From: Bacteroidota bacterium
Lineage (GTDB): Bacteria; Bacteroidota; Bacteroidia; Chitinophagales; Chitinophagaceae
Direction: 5' to 3'
Assembly (NCBI GenBank): GCA_018267675.1
Contig: JAFDYA010000175.1
Span: forward strand, 1-52,180
Length of the DNA: 52,180 bases
The notes below the pieces were generated by a model that was given only the letters and a program-made list of their open reading frames with translations, had not been told where the DNA came from and made no database searches. Position 1 is the first letter of the stretch. Every line of letters begins with the position of its first letter. This document shows positions 8,343 to 16,958 of the stretch, piece by piece. Both the position numbers and the translations under genes were made by a program.

Positions 8343-9743
8343 TCAAAGCGGCCAAACGCTGTGTTGCTCGGGTATTTCAACAGAGTTATAGCCAGCAGCT
8401 TTCAGCTTTTCGGCAAAGACTTGTTGGGTGTCGTAATCTCCATGCACGAGAAATACTTTCTTCACACTACTTGGCGTCTGGCTACTCAACCAATGGAGTA
8501 GGTCTTGATAGTCTCCATGCGCACTCATACTTTCAATTGAGCCCACCTCTGCATATACGTCAAAAGGTTTACCAAAAATTCGTACTTCTTTGTCGCCCGC
8601 TTTGAGTCGGCCACCCAGGGAACGAGGGTCACAGTAGCCTACAAGTAGGATCGTGTTCCGCTTGTCGTCAATATTGTGAACAATATGATGCTTAATCCTC
8701 CCGGCTTCTGCCATCCCTGACGAAGAAATAATAACGCAAGGCCCTTGAACTTCGTTTATGGCCATCGACTCTTCTACAGTTCGAGTATAGGTTAGTCCTT
8801 TGAATTTGAACACATCGGGGTCCTTCCTAAGGATCGCTTCCACCTCTGCATTGAAGCATTCCGGATGAGCTTTGATGATTTCTGTTGCCGTGATAGAAAG
8901 TGGTGAGTCCACAAAATATTTCAAGTCGGGCAACTTACCATTCAGTTCATAACGATTAAGCTGGTACAAAAGTTCTTGCGTTCTACCGACACTAAAGGAC
9001 GGAATGACGAGTTTTCCTTTTTTCTCAATACAAGTATGATTGATCCAGTCCAGTAATTCAGTAGAATTTGGTGGGATTGGCTTGTGCAATTTGTCTCCAT
9101 AAGTAGATTCCATGACCACATAATCATCTGCTTGAAAGCTAGCAGGGGAGCGGAGAATAGCATCCCGATACCGACCAATATCGCCGGAGAAGGTGAGTTT
9201 CGTTGTCTTTCCATTTTCCTGAATGGTCAAATTCACAGCGGCACTACCTAGTAGGTGGCCGGCATCGGTAAAAAGAAGACTAACGCCATCAAGGATTTCG
9301 GAGGATTCACCATATTCAAGTATGGAGAATTGCTCTGCCGCTGCTATTGCATCTTCCTCCACATAGAGTGGTTCTAAGAGTTCTCTATTTTCCTTTGCCC
9401 GGTGCTTGTTGAGGTATTTGATATCACTCTCTTGGATTCGTGCAGAGTCCCGCATAAGAATCTTGGCTAGGTCGGCAGTAGCAGAGGTGCACCATATTTT
9501 TCCTTTAAAGCCTTCTTTCACCAATTTTGGAACAAGTCCACAGTGATCGATATGAGCATGGGAAAGGACCATGACATCGACCTTTGCCGGTTCAAATCCG
9601 AAAACGGAATTCAAGTGTACGGTTTCTTTACCCATCCCTTGAAATAAGCCACAGTCTAACAAGATCTGCTTTCCGTTGTCAAGGGTGATGAGGTGTTTGG
9701 AGCCGGTAACTACCCGCGCTGCGCCATGGAATGAAATCTGCAT
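8343..9743 (-). CDS. Metallo-beta-lactamase fold hydrolase of the beta-CASP/CPSF (RNA-processing) type
   Basis: Starting at the ATG at 9743 (MQISFHGAARVVTGSKHLIT) gives 466 residues, the normal family length. The frame stays open further upstream, but that extension matches no family start. The zinc motifs of the MBL fold are visible: SHAHIDHCGLVP (HxHxDH), TDAGHLLGSAAV and FSGDIGRY. The beta-CASP motifs follow: VMESTYGDK, VIPSFSVGRTQELLY, VIISSSGMAEAGRIKHH and a C-terminal SAHGDYQDLLHWL plus VFLVHGDYD. Such proteins are predicted ribonucleases or RNA-processing exonucleases in the cytoplasm (YsbJ/CPSF73-like). It is convergent with the upstream membrane protein and lies downstream of metG on the same strand. 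The exact substrate is unknown. Confidence 0.9.
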   Translation of the reverse strand: MQISFHGAARVVTGSKHLITLDNGKQILLDCGLFQGMGKETVHLNSVFGFEPAKVDVMVLSHAHIDHCGLVPKLVKEGFKGKIWCTSATADLAKILMRDSARIQESDIKYLNKHRAKENRELLEPLYVEEDAIAAAEQFSILEYGESSEILDGVSLLFTDAGHLLGSAAVNLTIQENGKTTKLTFSGDIGRYRDAILRSPASFQADDYVVMESTYGDKLHKPIPPNSTELLDWINHTCIEKKGKLVIPSFSVGRTQELLYQLNRYELNGKLPDLKYFVDSPLSITATEIIKAHPECFNAEVEAILRKDPDVFKFKGLTYTRTVEESMAINEVQGPCVIISSSGMAEAGRIKHHIVHNIDDKRNTILLVGYCDPRSLGGRLKAGDKEVRIFGKPFDVYAEVGSIESMSAHGDYQDLLHWLSSQTPSSVKKVFLVHGDYDTQQVFAEKLKAAGYNSVEIPEQHSVWPL

Positions 9744-9828
9744 AAGTATGGAAAGATAAATAAGTTTTGTAGGATGGTGCTGCAACAAAATGTGTCGCAA
9801 CACTGTTGCTGCAAAAACCTTACCACGC

Positions 9829-11928
9829 TTATCGTACTTCTGCGCCGGGTGCGACTGCTGTGCCGGGTGCAACAAAGACCAACTTGCCTTCTGAGTCTTC
9901 GGACATGAGGATCATACCGGCACTTTCAATACCTTTCATTTTCCTGGGTGCAAGATTGGCAACAACTGTCACTTGCTTGCCAATAATCTCTTCGGGGCTA
10001 AAATGCTGCGCGATACCGGAAACGATCGTGCGTACTTCGCCATTGCCCATATCCACTTTTAGCTGGAGTAGCTTGTCTGCTTTTGCTACTTTTTCTGCAG
10101 CTTGAATGGTACCAATCTTCAAGTCAATTTTGGCGAAATCATCAAATGAAATTTCGGCTTTTGGCGGCGCCGAAGGCGCCGCCAAACTTGCTGCAGGTGC
10201 AGCATTGGTACTACTAGCGCTGGCCTTTTCTCTACTTGCAGCATGCAATTTCTCTACTTGCGCTGCAATCTCTACATCTTCAATTTTTCTAAACAAAAGC
10301 TCCGGTTCCCGCAGTTGATAGTTGGGGCGAAGCAAATCCATCTTGCCTGCATTTTCCCAAAACAACATCCTATCCACCACCTTCATCATGTGGCACATCT
10401 TCTTTGCGGTATCCGGAAGGAACGGGGCAATAAAAATGGCAAGGTTCGCGCTGAGCTGCAAGCAAAGTTGAACACAATTATCAATCAATTCCTGCACACT
10501 TGGATCTTCTTCCAGCTTCTTGGCAAGCAACCAAGGTGCTTTGTCCTGAAGGTATTTATTGCCTTTAGTTGAAAGCGCCATTATCTCAGCGAGCGCATCA
10601 CGGAAATGATACGTTTCAATACTGTCCTGAATCTTCTGTTTGGCTTCTTGGATAGCTGCTACTAAAGCCTGATCCGTATCATCTCTACGTGCCGCATGAT
10701 ACATCGGGACCCGTCCTTTGCAGAGTTTGTGCATCATGACCATGGCCCGATTCACAAAGTTTCCGAAATTACTGTTCAGCTCACTATTGACGCGAGTCTG
10801 GAAATCTTTCCAAGTAAAGTCATTGTCCTTAGTTTCCGGTGCATTTGCACAAAGTACATAGCGCAATAAGTCCGCTTCGCCAGGAAAATCTTGTAGGTAT
10901 TCATGCACCCAGACTGCCCAATTGCGAGAGGTACTCACCTTTTCTCCTTCGATATTCAAAAATTCATTGGCTGGAACAGCTTCAGGTAATACAAATCCAC
11001 CGTGTGCTTTGAGCATTGCCGGGAAAATGATGCAATGGAACACAATATTGTCCTTACCGATAAAATGGACCAATTTAGTATCTTCTTTTTGCCAATAGTC
11101 CGCCCAATGAGGTGTCAGCTCCTTGGTTGCAGAGATATACCCGATCGGTGCGTCAAACCATACGTACAACACTTTCCCCTCAGCATCTTTAAGCGGCACA
11201 GGCACACCCCAGTTGCTATCCCTAGTCATGGCGCGAGGCTGCAATCCGGCATCAATCCAACTCTTGCATTGTCCATACACGTTGGATTTCCATTGGTCTT
11301 TCTTTCCTTCAACGATCCACTCTCGTAGCCAATCTTCATACTTGTTTAGCGGGAAATACCAATGCTTGGTCTTTCGTTTCTCAGGGATCGCATCACTCAA
11401 GGCACTTTTAGGCTGGAGCAACATTTCTGGAGAGAGGGAACTACCACATCGTTCACATTGATCGCCGTATGCACCGGGATTACTACAAACGGGGCAAGTC
11501 CCAACAATATAGCGGTCGGCAAGGAATACCTTTTTCTCAGGGTCGAAGTATTGTTCACTTTCCGTCTCTTCAAAAATCCCCTTTTCGTATAGTTTGGTAA
11601 AGAAATCTTGTGCGGTAGCCCGATGTACCGAAGATGAGGTTCGAGCAAAAATGTCGCAAGACACACCCATTTGCGCCAAAGAATCTTTGATTAAGACGTG
11701 GTATTTGTCCACGACTTCCTGTGGTGTGACACCTTCCTTCATGGCTCGGATAGTAATCGGAACTCCATGCTCATCACTACCGCAAACGAACTGTACATCT
11801 CGCTTTTGTGCCCGTTGATAGCGGGTGTAGATATCTGCTGGAAGATAACAACCGGCTAAATGACCAATATGAACCGGCCCATTAGCATAGGGTAGTGCGG
11901 CTGTTACGAGCAAGCGTTTTTCTGTCAT
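9829..11928 (-). CDS. metG: Methionyl-tRNA synthetase with C-terminal tRNA-binding domain
   Basis: The 699-residue enzyme charges tRNA-Met with methionine. HIGH motif VHIGHLAG is at residues 19-26. Zinc-binding cysteines C145-x2-C148 and C158-x2-C161 mark the MetG1-type knuckle, and KVSTS (330-334) is the KMSKS loop. The anticodon-binding helical domain follows to about residue 560. A low-complexity Ala/Ser/Pro linker (about 580-600) joins the EMAP-II/Trbp111-like dimerisation and tRNA-binding domain (FAKIDLKIGTIQAAEKVAKA to the end). The linker DNA contains a perfect 12-base inverted repeat (10160-10186). The ATG at 11928 is only 8 bases from a -7 promoter element, so the leader would be very short. 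Confidence 0.98.
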   Translation of the reverse strand: MTEKRLLVTAALPYANGPVHIGHLAGCYLPADIYTRYQRAQKRDVQFVCGSDEHGVPITIRAMKEGVTPQEVVDKYHVLIKDSLAQMGVSCDIFARTSSSVHRATAQDFFTKLYEKGIFEETESEQYFDPEKKVFLADRYIVGTCPVCSNPGAYGDQCERCGSSLSPEMLLQPKSALSDAIPEKRKTKHWYFPLNKYEDWLREWIVEGKKDQWKSNVYGQCKSWIDAGLQPRAMTRDSNWGVPVPLKDAEGKVLYVWFDAPIGYISATKELTPHWADYWQKEDTKLVHFIGKDNIVFHCIIFPAMLKAHGGFVLPEAVPANEFLNIEGEKVSTSRNWAVWVHEYLQDFPGEADLLRYVLCANAPETKDNDFTWKDFQTRVNSELNSNFGNFVNRAMVMMHKLCKGRVPMYHAARRDDTDQALVAAIQEAKQKIQDSIETYHFRDALAEIMALSTKGNKYLQDKAPWLLAKKLEEDPSVQELIDNCVQLCLQLSANLAIFIAPFLPDTAKKMCHMMKVVDRMLFWENAGKMDLLRPNYQLREPELLFRKIEDVEIAAQVEKLHAASREKASASSTNAAPAASLAAPSAPPKAEISFDDFAKIDLKIGTIQAAEKVAKADKLLQLKVDMGNGEVRTIVSGIAQHFSPEEIIGKQVTVVANLAPRKMKGIESAGMILMSEDSEGKLVFVAPGTAVAPGAEVR
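10160..10186. repeat. Perfect GC-rich hairpin inside metG linker
   Basis: Twelve-base arms TTTGGCGGCGCC and GGCGCCGCCAAA flank the triloop GAA. The hairpin encodes part of the Ala/Pro/Ser linker between the catalytic and C-terminal tRNA-binding parts of MetG, keeps the frame, and is far more GC-rich than its surroundings. Confidence 0.85.
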
Positions 11929-11936
11929 AAGGATTG

Positions 11937-11944
11937 CAAAGGTA
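11937..11944 (-). promoter_or_regulatory. -7 promoter element TAnnTTTG before metG
   Basis: The minus strand reads TACCTTTG, an exact match to the Bacteroidota -7 consensus, 8 bases from the metG ATG. No convincing -33 TTTG was found. If used, the mRNA would be nearly leaderless. Confidence 0.4.
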
Positions 11945-12033
11945 AGCGGCTAAAGAGGATTAGCCTTGCTTGATAGCCGGAAGTGCAAAGCTGGATTTCC
12001 CGACCAATTCAAAATACAAGATCAAAGCGCTGC

Positions 12034-14451
12034 CTATAATTTATATTGTAAACTTAGAAAGAGTGCTCGTCCTTCTGATGGGACAATACCCGGGCCGGGG
12101 AAGCCGGTTGTCCGCCGGGTAAAGTATCGAGTATTCGTAAAATTATTGATGGACAATGTTGCTTGCCAATGTTTCCAATGATAGCCCCCGGTAAAATCAA
12201 AAGTGTGATAATGCGGAATAATACCAACCGTACCATCGGTAGATGAACGCGCATTAGTTGCATCTGAATACTGGTCGCTCGTATAAGAAAACTGCAAGCT
12301 CCCGAAAAATCGTTTATACCCAAAATCCATTCCACTTCGGCAAATCACCGGAGCAGCATACTCCACATACTTATTCTGGAATTTCCTTCGTTGCGGATCT
12401 TTATCTGCATTGATATAACGAGCATCAGTAAAGGCAACAGATCCAAACAACAAGGCTCGAAACGCCTTAGTGCTATTTGGCAATAGCGCCTTCCTCAGGT
12501 CAATATCAGCATAGAGTTCTGCACCTAGACTTCGGGAGTCACTAATATTGGTCGTGAATTGATAGACGTTGGAACTTCCATCAGTCTGTAGTAAAGTTCC
12601 AATCCGATTTTTATACAATAGGTAGTATAAACTCAAATCAAAATGAATGAGCCGACCCAACTCCCCACGATAGCCTAAATCAGCATTGTAGCCTTTTACA
12701 TCCTGAAGTGAAGAATCTACTTTCATACCCGGGTTGATAATGACAATATCACCGAAGTTTACCGGACTATAATTCTGCGAAAAGTTGGCATAAACATCTC
12801 GGCCTTTACCCAATTGGTAATCTATGCCGATGCCCAAAAGCGGGAAAACACGAACATGCCTTTCATTACCGAAAATCTTTTGCCCAAAACTTGTATCAGG
12901 AATTGTGTAGCCCTTTCCATTTGTCTGAAGATACTCAGCCCGCACTCCTGGCGTGATGCTCAACTTTGGCGCTATTTGAAATAGATGTTCTGCAAACGCC
13001 GCATAATTCCAAGAGGGGAAGCGATAATCGATTTGCAAACTATCCTGGTTTCTTATTGAAAAATCCGCATCACTTCCCGTGAAATTATAGCCCTGCGTCC
13101 GATGAGTGTTGCCATGATAGAAACGAATCCCTGCAGCTAATGAAGATTTCAAATCACCAATCATCCTGTAATGATGCATGTACCGGGCTTCCACAAAAAC
13201 ATTCCGATAATCATCTTCCATCACCAACCGCGGGCTATTCAAATCCTCGGTGATGGTGATCTTGCTAAGGTTGCCCACATAAGAACGATTTGCAACCAGA
13301 CCATAGACTTTCAAAGAAAAAAGGTTGTTGCTATCTCTTTGGTACTGCAGGCCAAGCTCGGGAATATTCCAATTCGCATTGAACCAATTCCGATCTCGGT
13401 AAGATTGTTGCGGATTTTGTGCAAAGGCTTTGTCCGTAAGACCTCCGGCTTGTTTCATATTGCTCTGCATGCCGGAATATTGCAAGCTCAACGCCACCTT
13501 GTTCGACAATTGGTAGCTTATCCCTAAATACTCATTATGCACGCCAAACGCTGTATTGTCCCGCCATCCATCACTACGTCTATAATTGTAAAAGCCATAA
13601 TAATTCAACGGACCTACTTGCCCCCCAACACTATTAAAACTGGAGAAGAATCCATAGCTGCCAATTGTCTGCTTACTCAGTACGCCGACTTCCTTTTCCC
13701 TATCTCCTTCTTTAAAATGAAAATTGAGTAAGCCGCCAAATTGTGTCCCATATTGTAGCGAAGCAGCACCGCGAATTATTTCAATTGAAGACAAGCCATC
13801 TGCCGGCGGGGTGTAATAGGTCTCCGGGTAACCAATTGGATCCGCACTTATATCATAGCCATTCTGTCGTGTATTGAAAGCAGTAGTACGATTAGGATTG
13901 AGACCTCTGGTTGCAATGCCCAATGCGATACCGGCTTCGTCATTCTCCACAATATTGATCCCCGGCACCTGTGCATAAATCTGCCGGGAATTGTTGGTGG
14001 CTGTATTGGCTGGAAGCTTGGCTAGACTTATGGTTTCATTCTTTTTGCCAGCATAAATAGTGGTACCTTTTGTCCCTTTTATCTGTTGAATATTTCCGCT
14101 GCGGCGCGTAGCAACAATCGTCACTTCACCTAAGTGCTTCGGCTGCGTTTCTAGTGTAAAAATCCGATGCCTGTTCCGTTCGTTAATATCCCATGTTTCC
14201 TGCACGCTCCGATAAGACTCGGCAGTAACCATGATAGCATGAACACCAATATCCGCGAAGGTGGAATAATGCCCTTTTCCATCGGACTCCAACCGCAGGC
14301 CGTTGTCTAATTGAACAGTTGCATGAGGGATACTATTGCCCTCCTCATCTTGCAGTACTACCTGAACATTAATTTTCTGAGCATGAGCATTATTAAGACC
14401 TAGTCCAATCATCCCAACAAAGAAGAAAAATAGTGCTAATAATCTTGTCAT
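12034..14451 (-). CDS. TonB-dependent outer-membrane receptor, FecA-like
   Basis: The 805-residue protein has a Sec signal (MTRLLALFFFFVGMIGLGLNNAHA). A carboxypeptidase-regulatory-like beta-sandwich follows (about 25-105, DEEGNSIPHATVQLDNG). The plug domain spans about 120-250 (RQIYAQVPGINIVE, IEIIRGAASLQYGTQFGGLLN), and a 22-strand barrel ends with the aromatic terminus LFLSLQYKL. It resembles the FecA/iron-siderophore branch of TonB receptors rather than the SusC type: it has no SusD partner, and its length is near 800. It is the last gene of a minus-strand group with two imelysin-like lipoproteins, a di-heme oxidoreductase and an HTTM protein, separated from the HTTM gene by 17 bases. Iron or iron-chelate uptake is therefore inferred; the substrate cannot be read from sequence. 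Confidence 0.9.
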   Translation of the reverse strand: MTRLLALFFFFVGMIGLGLNNAHAQKINVQVVLQDEEGNSIPHATVQLDNGLRLESDGKGHYSTFADIGVHAIMVTAESYRSVQETWDINERNRHRIFTLETQPKHLGEVTIVATRRSGNIQQIKGTKGTTIYAGKKNETISLAKLPANTATNNSRQIYAQVPGINIVENDEAGIALGIATRGLNPNRTTAFNTRQNGYDISADPIGYPETYYTPPADGLSSIEIIRGAASLQYGTQFGGLLNFHFKEGDREKEVGVLSKQTIGSYGFFSSFNSVGGQVGPLNYYGFYNYRRSDGWRDNTAFGVHNEYLGISYQLSNKVALSLQYSGMQSNMKQAGGLTDKAFAQNPQQSYRDRNWFNANWNIPELGLQYQRDSNNLFSLKVYGLVANRSYVGNLSKITITEDLNSPRLVMEDDYRNVFVEARYMHHYRMIGDLKSSLAAGIRFYHGNTHRTQGYNFTGSDADFSIRNQDSLQIDYRFPSWNYAAFAEHLFQIAPKLSITPGVRAEYLQTNGKGYTIPDTSFGQKIFGNERHVRVFPLLGIGIDYQLGKGRDVYANFSQNYSPVNFGDIVIINPGMKVDSSLQDVKGYNADLGYRGELGRLIHFDLSLYYLLYKNRIGTLLQTDGSSNVYQFTTNISDSRSLGAELYADIDLRKALLPNSTKAFRALLFGSVAFTDARYINADKDPQRRKFQNKYVEYAAPVICRSGMDFGYKRFFGSLQFSYTSDQYSDATNARSSTDGTVGIIPHYHTFDFTGGYHWKHWQATLSINNFTNTRYFTRRTTGFPGPGIVPSEGRALFLSLQYKL

Positions 14452-14468
14452 ATTCCGTATTACCTATC

Positions 14469-15833
14469 CTAATACTGTTGCGGGTTTTCAGGAAGGATCC
14501 AGTCTTTGCCGGCAAAGGTATCTTCAATTGCCGCAAGGTTCACGTCAGGATTGATAAATTGTCGCCCAGGCCTGCCGTTTAACGATACATAGACATCCGC
14601 GTAAACCGCCACAGGGTGTCCAAGCTTTTGTTCATAGATACCCGCCAAGTAGTGTGCATACTGCAAAATCATGTCAGGTTGTGTACTCATCATCTTCTCT
14701 TGAAGTGCCGTCAAATGTTTTTTTGGGTACTCGATATAGCGCATGTGCGTTGTCTTATCCTCTACCCAAAATTCCGCAAAGCCATCCTTTTCCATAAGCA
14801 TCACATGCCAAGCATAGCGGTAGCCCTGCTCTGTCCACAGCACATTGCCTGAATAAAGAAAATGCCGAAGCGGCATCAATATCTGCCAAACAAAAAATAA
14901 TGCAAACACCCAAAACATCAGCTTAGGTATATAAAGCGACCGACTACTATCTGCGGCGACTAGGGTAGGTTTCAGTAAACGTTGCAACACACTTCTGTGC
15001 CATCTTGGAGGGAAGAAAACCAACGCTGCGGCCATCATGATTAGTGGAAACATCCCGATGTAGAATAGCCACATGGTGAGGAGATGAAACACGACAATCA
15101 GAAAATAGGCGAATCCGCGACTGCGCCTATTGAGTAATAAGAATGGTACCGAAAGGTCAAACAACATCCCGATCCAACTAAAGACCCATGCGGTAATTGG
15201 TAGCGCAAGCAGTGCCCCAAAGACAGGCAAATTACTTGTAGTCGCCAACCAAATTTTTAATGGTTGTGCATCCAGCAACCAATCTGATTTTATCTTGGCA
15301 AAACCTGCAAAAAAATAGACCAAACCAACCTGAAGCCGGAAACAAAGCAACATCCAGCGTGGGACAGATGCAACACCTCCATTCCTTCGGGCATCCACGC
15401 TAAATGCCGCATGCATGGGCAGAAAGAGCATCAAAAAAAGAACGAGCGTGATAAAATAATAGTGATTCAGGTAGTTGGTAAGATCCAAGAGCTCCGTATA
15501 GCAAAACAGCACAAAAAACACACTGATACTCAACCGATACCATTTCCCCAAAATGATCCCTATAAGGCAAATAATCATGACCACCCAAGGCAGGTACATC
15601 CATTGGCCGGGTAGCGTATGTACCCAGGAAAATCCAAAATATTTAAAATGAAACTCGGGCTTAATATACAATTGCTCCACCCATCCTTTTGCAAGGAATC
15701 GGATTTGTGCAAAAAGTAAGATACAGCCAAAGAGTATCCGGAAAAAGGCTAAAGAAGCTGCATCCGTCGGTTCCTGAAGTGTGCCGATTATCCTTTCAAC
15801 ACAGCTGAACTTTCTGACGAAGGTCTGGCTCAT
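14469..15833 (-). CDS. HTTM-domain (vitamin K-dependent gamma-carboxylase-like) membrane protein
   Basis: The 454-residue product has several membrane helices in residues about 25-290, beginning PTDAASLAFFRILFGCILLF. This is the typical opening of the horizontally transferred transmembrane (HTTM) domain related to gamma-glutamyl carboxylase. Its central part FRLQVGLVYFFAGFAKIKSDWL is a family hallmark. The C-terminal 130 residues are soluble (YAWHVMLMEKDGFAEFWVED onward), as in longer HTTM proteins. It lies between an imelysin-like gene (19 bases upstream) and the TonB receptor (17 bases downstream). HTTM proteins recur beside imelysins in Bacteroidota iron loci, but their reaction here is unknown. 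Carboxylation of a glutamate in a partner protein is only a possibility. Confidence 0.82.
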   Translation of the reverse strand: MSQTFVRKFSCVERIIGTLQEPTDAASLAFFRILFGCILLFAQIRFLAKGWVEQLYIKPEFHFKYFGFSWVHTLPGQWMYLPWVVMIICLIGIILGKWYRLSISVFFVLFCYTELLDLTNYLNHYYFITLVLFLMLFLPMHAAFSVDARRNGGVASVPRWMLLCFRLQVGLVYFFAGFAKIKSDWLLDAQPLKIWLATTSNLPVFGALLALPITAWVFSWIGMLFDLSVPFLLLNRRSRGFAYFLIVVFHLLTMWLFYIGMFPLIMMAAALVFFPPRWHRSVLQRLLKPTLVAADSSRSLYIPKLMFWVFALFFVWQILMPLRHFLYSGNVLWTEQGYRYAWHVMLMEKDGFAEFWVEDKTTHMRYIEYPKKHLTALQEKMMSTQPDMILQYAHYLAGIYEQKLGHPVAVYADVYVSLNGRPGRQFINPDVNLAAIEDTFAGKDWILPENPQQY

Positions 15834-15852
15834 AACAGAAGATGCTCAATAC

Positions 15853-16947
15853 TTAATCCCCATCAGTATCCGAAAAGGTGATGGTTACACCTAGGTTGTT
15901 GGCAATATCTACTTTGAAAAAGGCAATCAACTTCTTCAAGGATTGAAATAGGGCGACAACATCCTGTTTTTGGCTAACTACCGCTAGTTGAAAGGGCTTG
16001 TGCAGTCCACTAATCTTAGTTAAGGCATCATCAAACTGAGCATTGACCAATACCGAAAGGTCCTGACCATCTTTCTTTGCCTGTACAAAATTCAATAGAT
16101 CATCAATACCTTGACCGGAACCACCATTAAAGGCATCCTTCAAGCTGATCAAATTCTGTTGCATCGCGCCCAATGAAGCATTGGCACGAGCATATTCTAC
16201 TAAATCCGGGTGGGAAAGATTGTCATTTACTTTCACACCCAGACCAATGGTATTGCCCACCTTCATATTCTTCACCTCATCCAAATTCAAGGCTATAGCA
16301 TTTACCAAAAGCCCAAGCGAACTACTCACATCATTGCCCAGCGCTTGGACAAATTCTTCCCGATAAGTGCTCGCCCAGTCCTGCGCCAATACAGATGCTT
16401 TTGCGTCCAAATCAGTAATAACTGAAGCGGCATAGTTTGCCCGATTGACCGCTCCAGGCGCACTGCTGAGCTGTTGCCATGCTGCACTGAAGCTAGAATC
16501 AAAAAGAAGGTATTCTAAGGCTTTCATTCCCTTCGCATCTGCTCCTTGTGTGCTTGCGGATGCATTTGCTGATATCGCTGCTTCAATTTTATAGGCTTTC
16601 ACCGGCCAAGTATTGATTTGCACAGCCCAGAGTTTATCATTTATTGGACCAAGATTGAAGGGTTCTACACCTGCCCAGGAATTAACGAGTTGCAAATAGC
16701 TACTTTGAACCGCTACAAAATGTACCGAATCTGGATTGGTCAAAAAAGCTGTGTACTTAGTCTTTAAATCAAGGGTAGAAGAAGCAAACTGTGCGTAGGT
16801 AGGAATTAAAACTGCGTCTGCAATATTGCCCAACATGGTCTTCTGATCATAACTATCAAATAAGCTTCCATTATCACTAGCCTTATTGCAACTCAGGAGC
16901 AAACTGCCGAACGCCAGGATAGAAACTATTTTCTTAAAGCGACTCAT
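15853..16947 (-). CDS. Imelysin-like lipoprotein lacking the GxHxxE histidine
   Basis: The 364-residue lipoprotein (signal MSRFKKIVSILAFGSLLLSC, Cys20) has the two-bundle helical imelysin (peptidase M75/IrpA) fold: an N-terminal bundle with LQLVNSWAGVEPFNLGPIND and a second bundle with VNAIALNLDEVKNMKVG. The site corresponding to the family motif GxHxxE reads GMKALE, so the conserved histidine is replaced by lysine while the glutamate remains. Imelysin family members are periplasmic or surface proteins regulated by iron and are thought to bind iron rather than act as peptidases. It lies 11 bases downstream of the di-heme oxidoreductase gene and 19 bases upstream of the HTTM gene. The motif change suggests a binding role different from the upstream paralogue. 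Confidence 0.85.
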   Translation of the reverse strand: MSRFKKIVSILAFGSLLLSCNKASDNGSLFDSYDQKTMLGNIADAVLIPTYAQFASSTLDLKTKYTAFLTNPDSVHFVAVQSSYLQLVNSWAGVEPFNLGPINDKLWAVQINTWPVKAYKIEAAISANASASTQGADAKGMKALEYLLFDSSFSAAWQQLSSAPGAVNRANYAASVITDLDAKASVLAQDWASTYREEFVQALGNDVSSSLGLLVNAIALNLDEVKNMKVGNTIGLGVKVNDNLSHPDLVEYARANASLGAMQQNLISLKDAFNGGSGQGIDDLLNFVQAKKDGQDLSVLVNAQFDDALTKISGLHKPFQLAVVSQKQDVVALFQSLKKLIAFFKVDIANNLGVTITFSDTDGD

Positions 16948-16958
16948 TGGATTAAAAA

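Noticed and set aside
9744-9875. 44-residue N-terminal extension of the metallo-beta-lactamase protein
   Set aside because: The conserved family start is at 9743, and the extension overlaps metG's 3' end.
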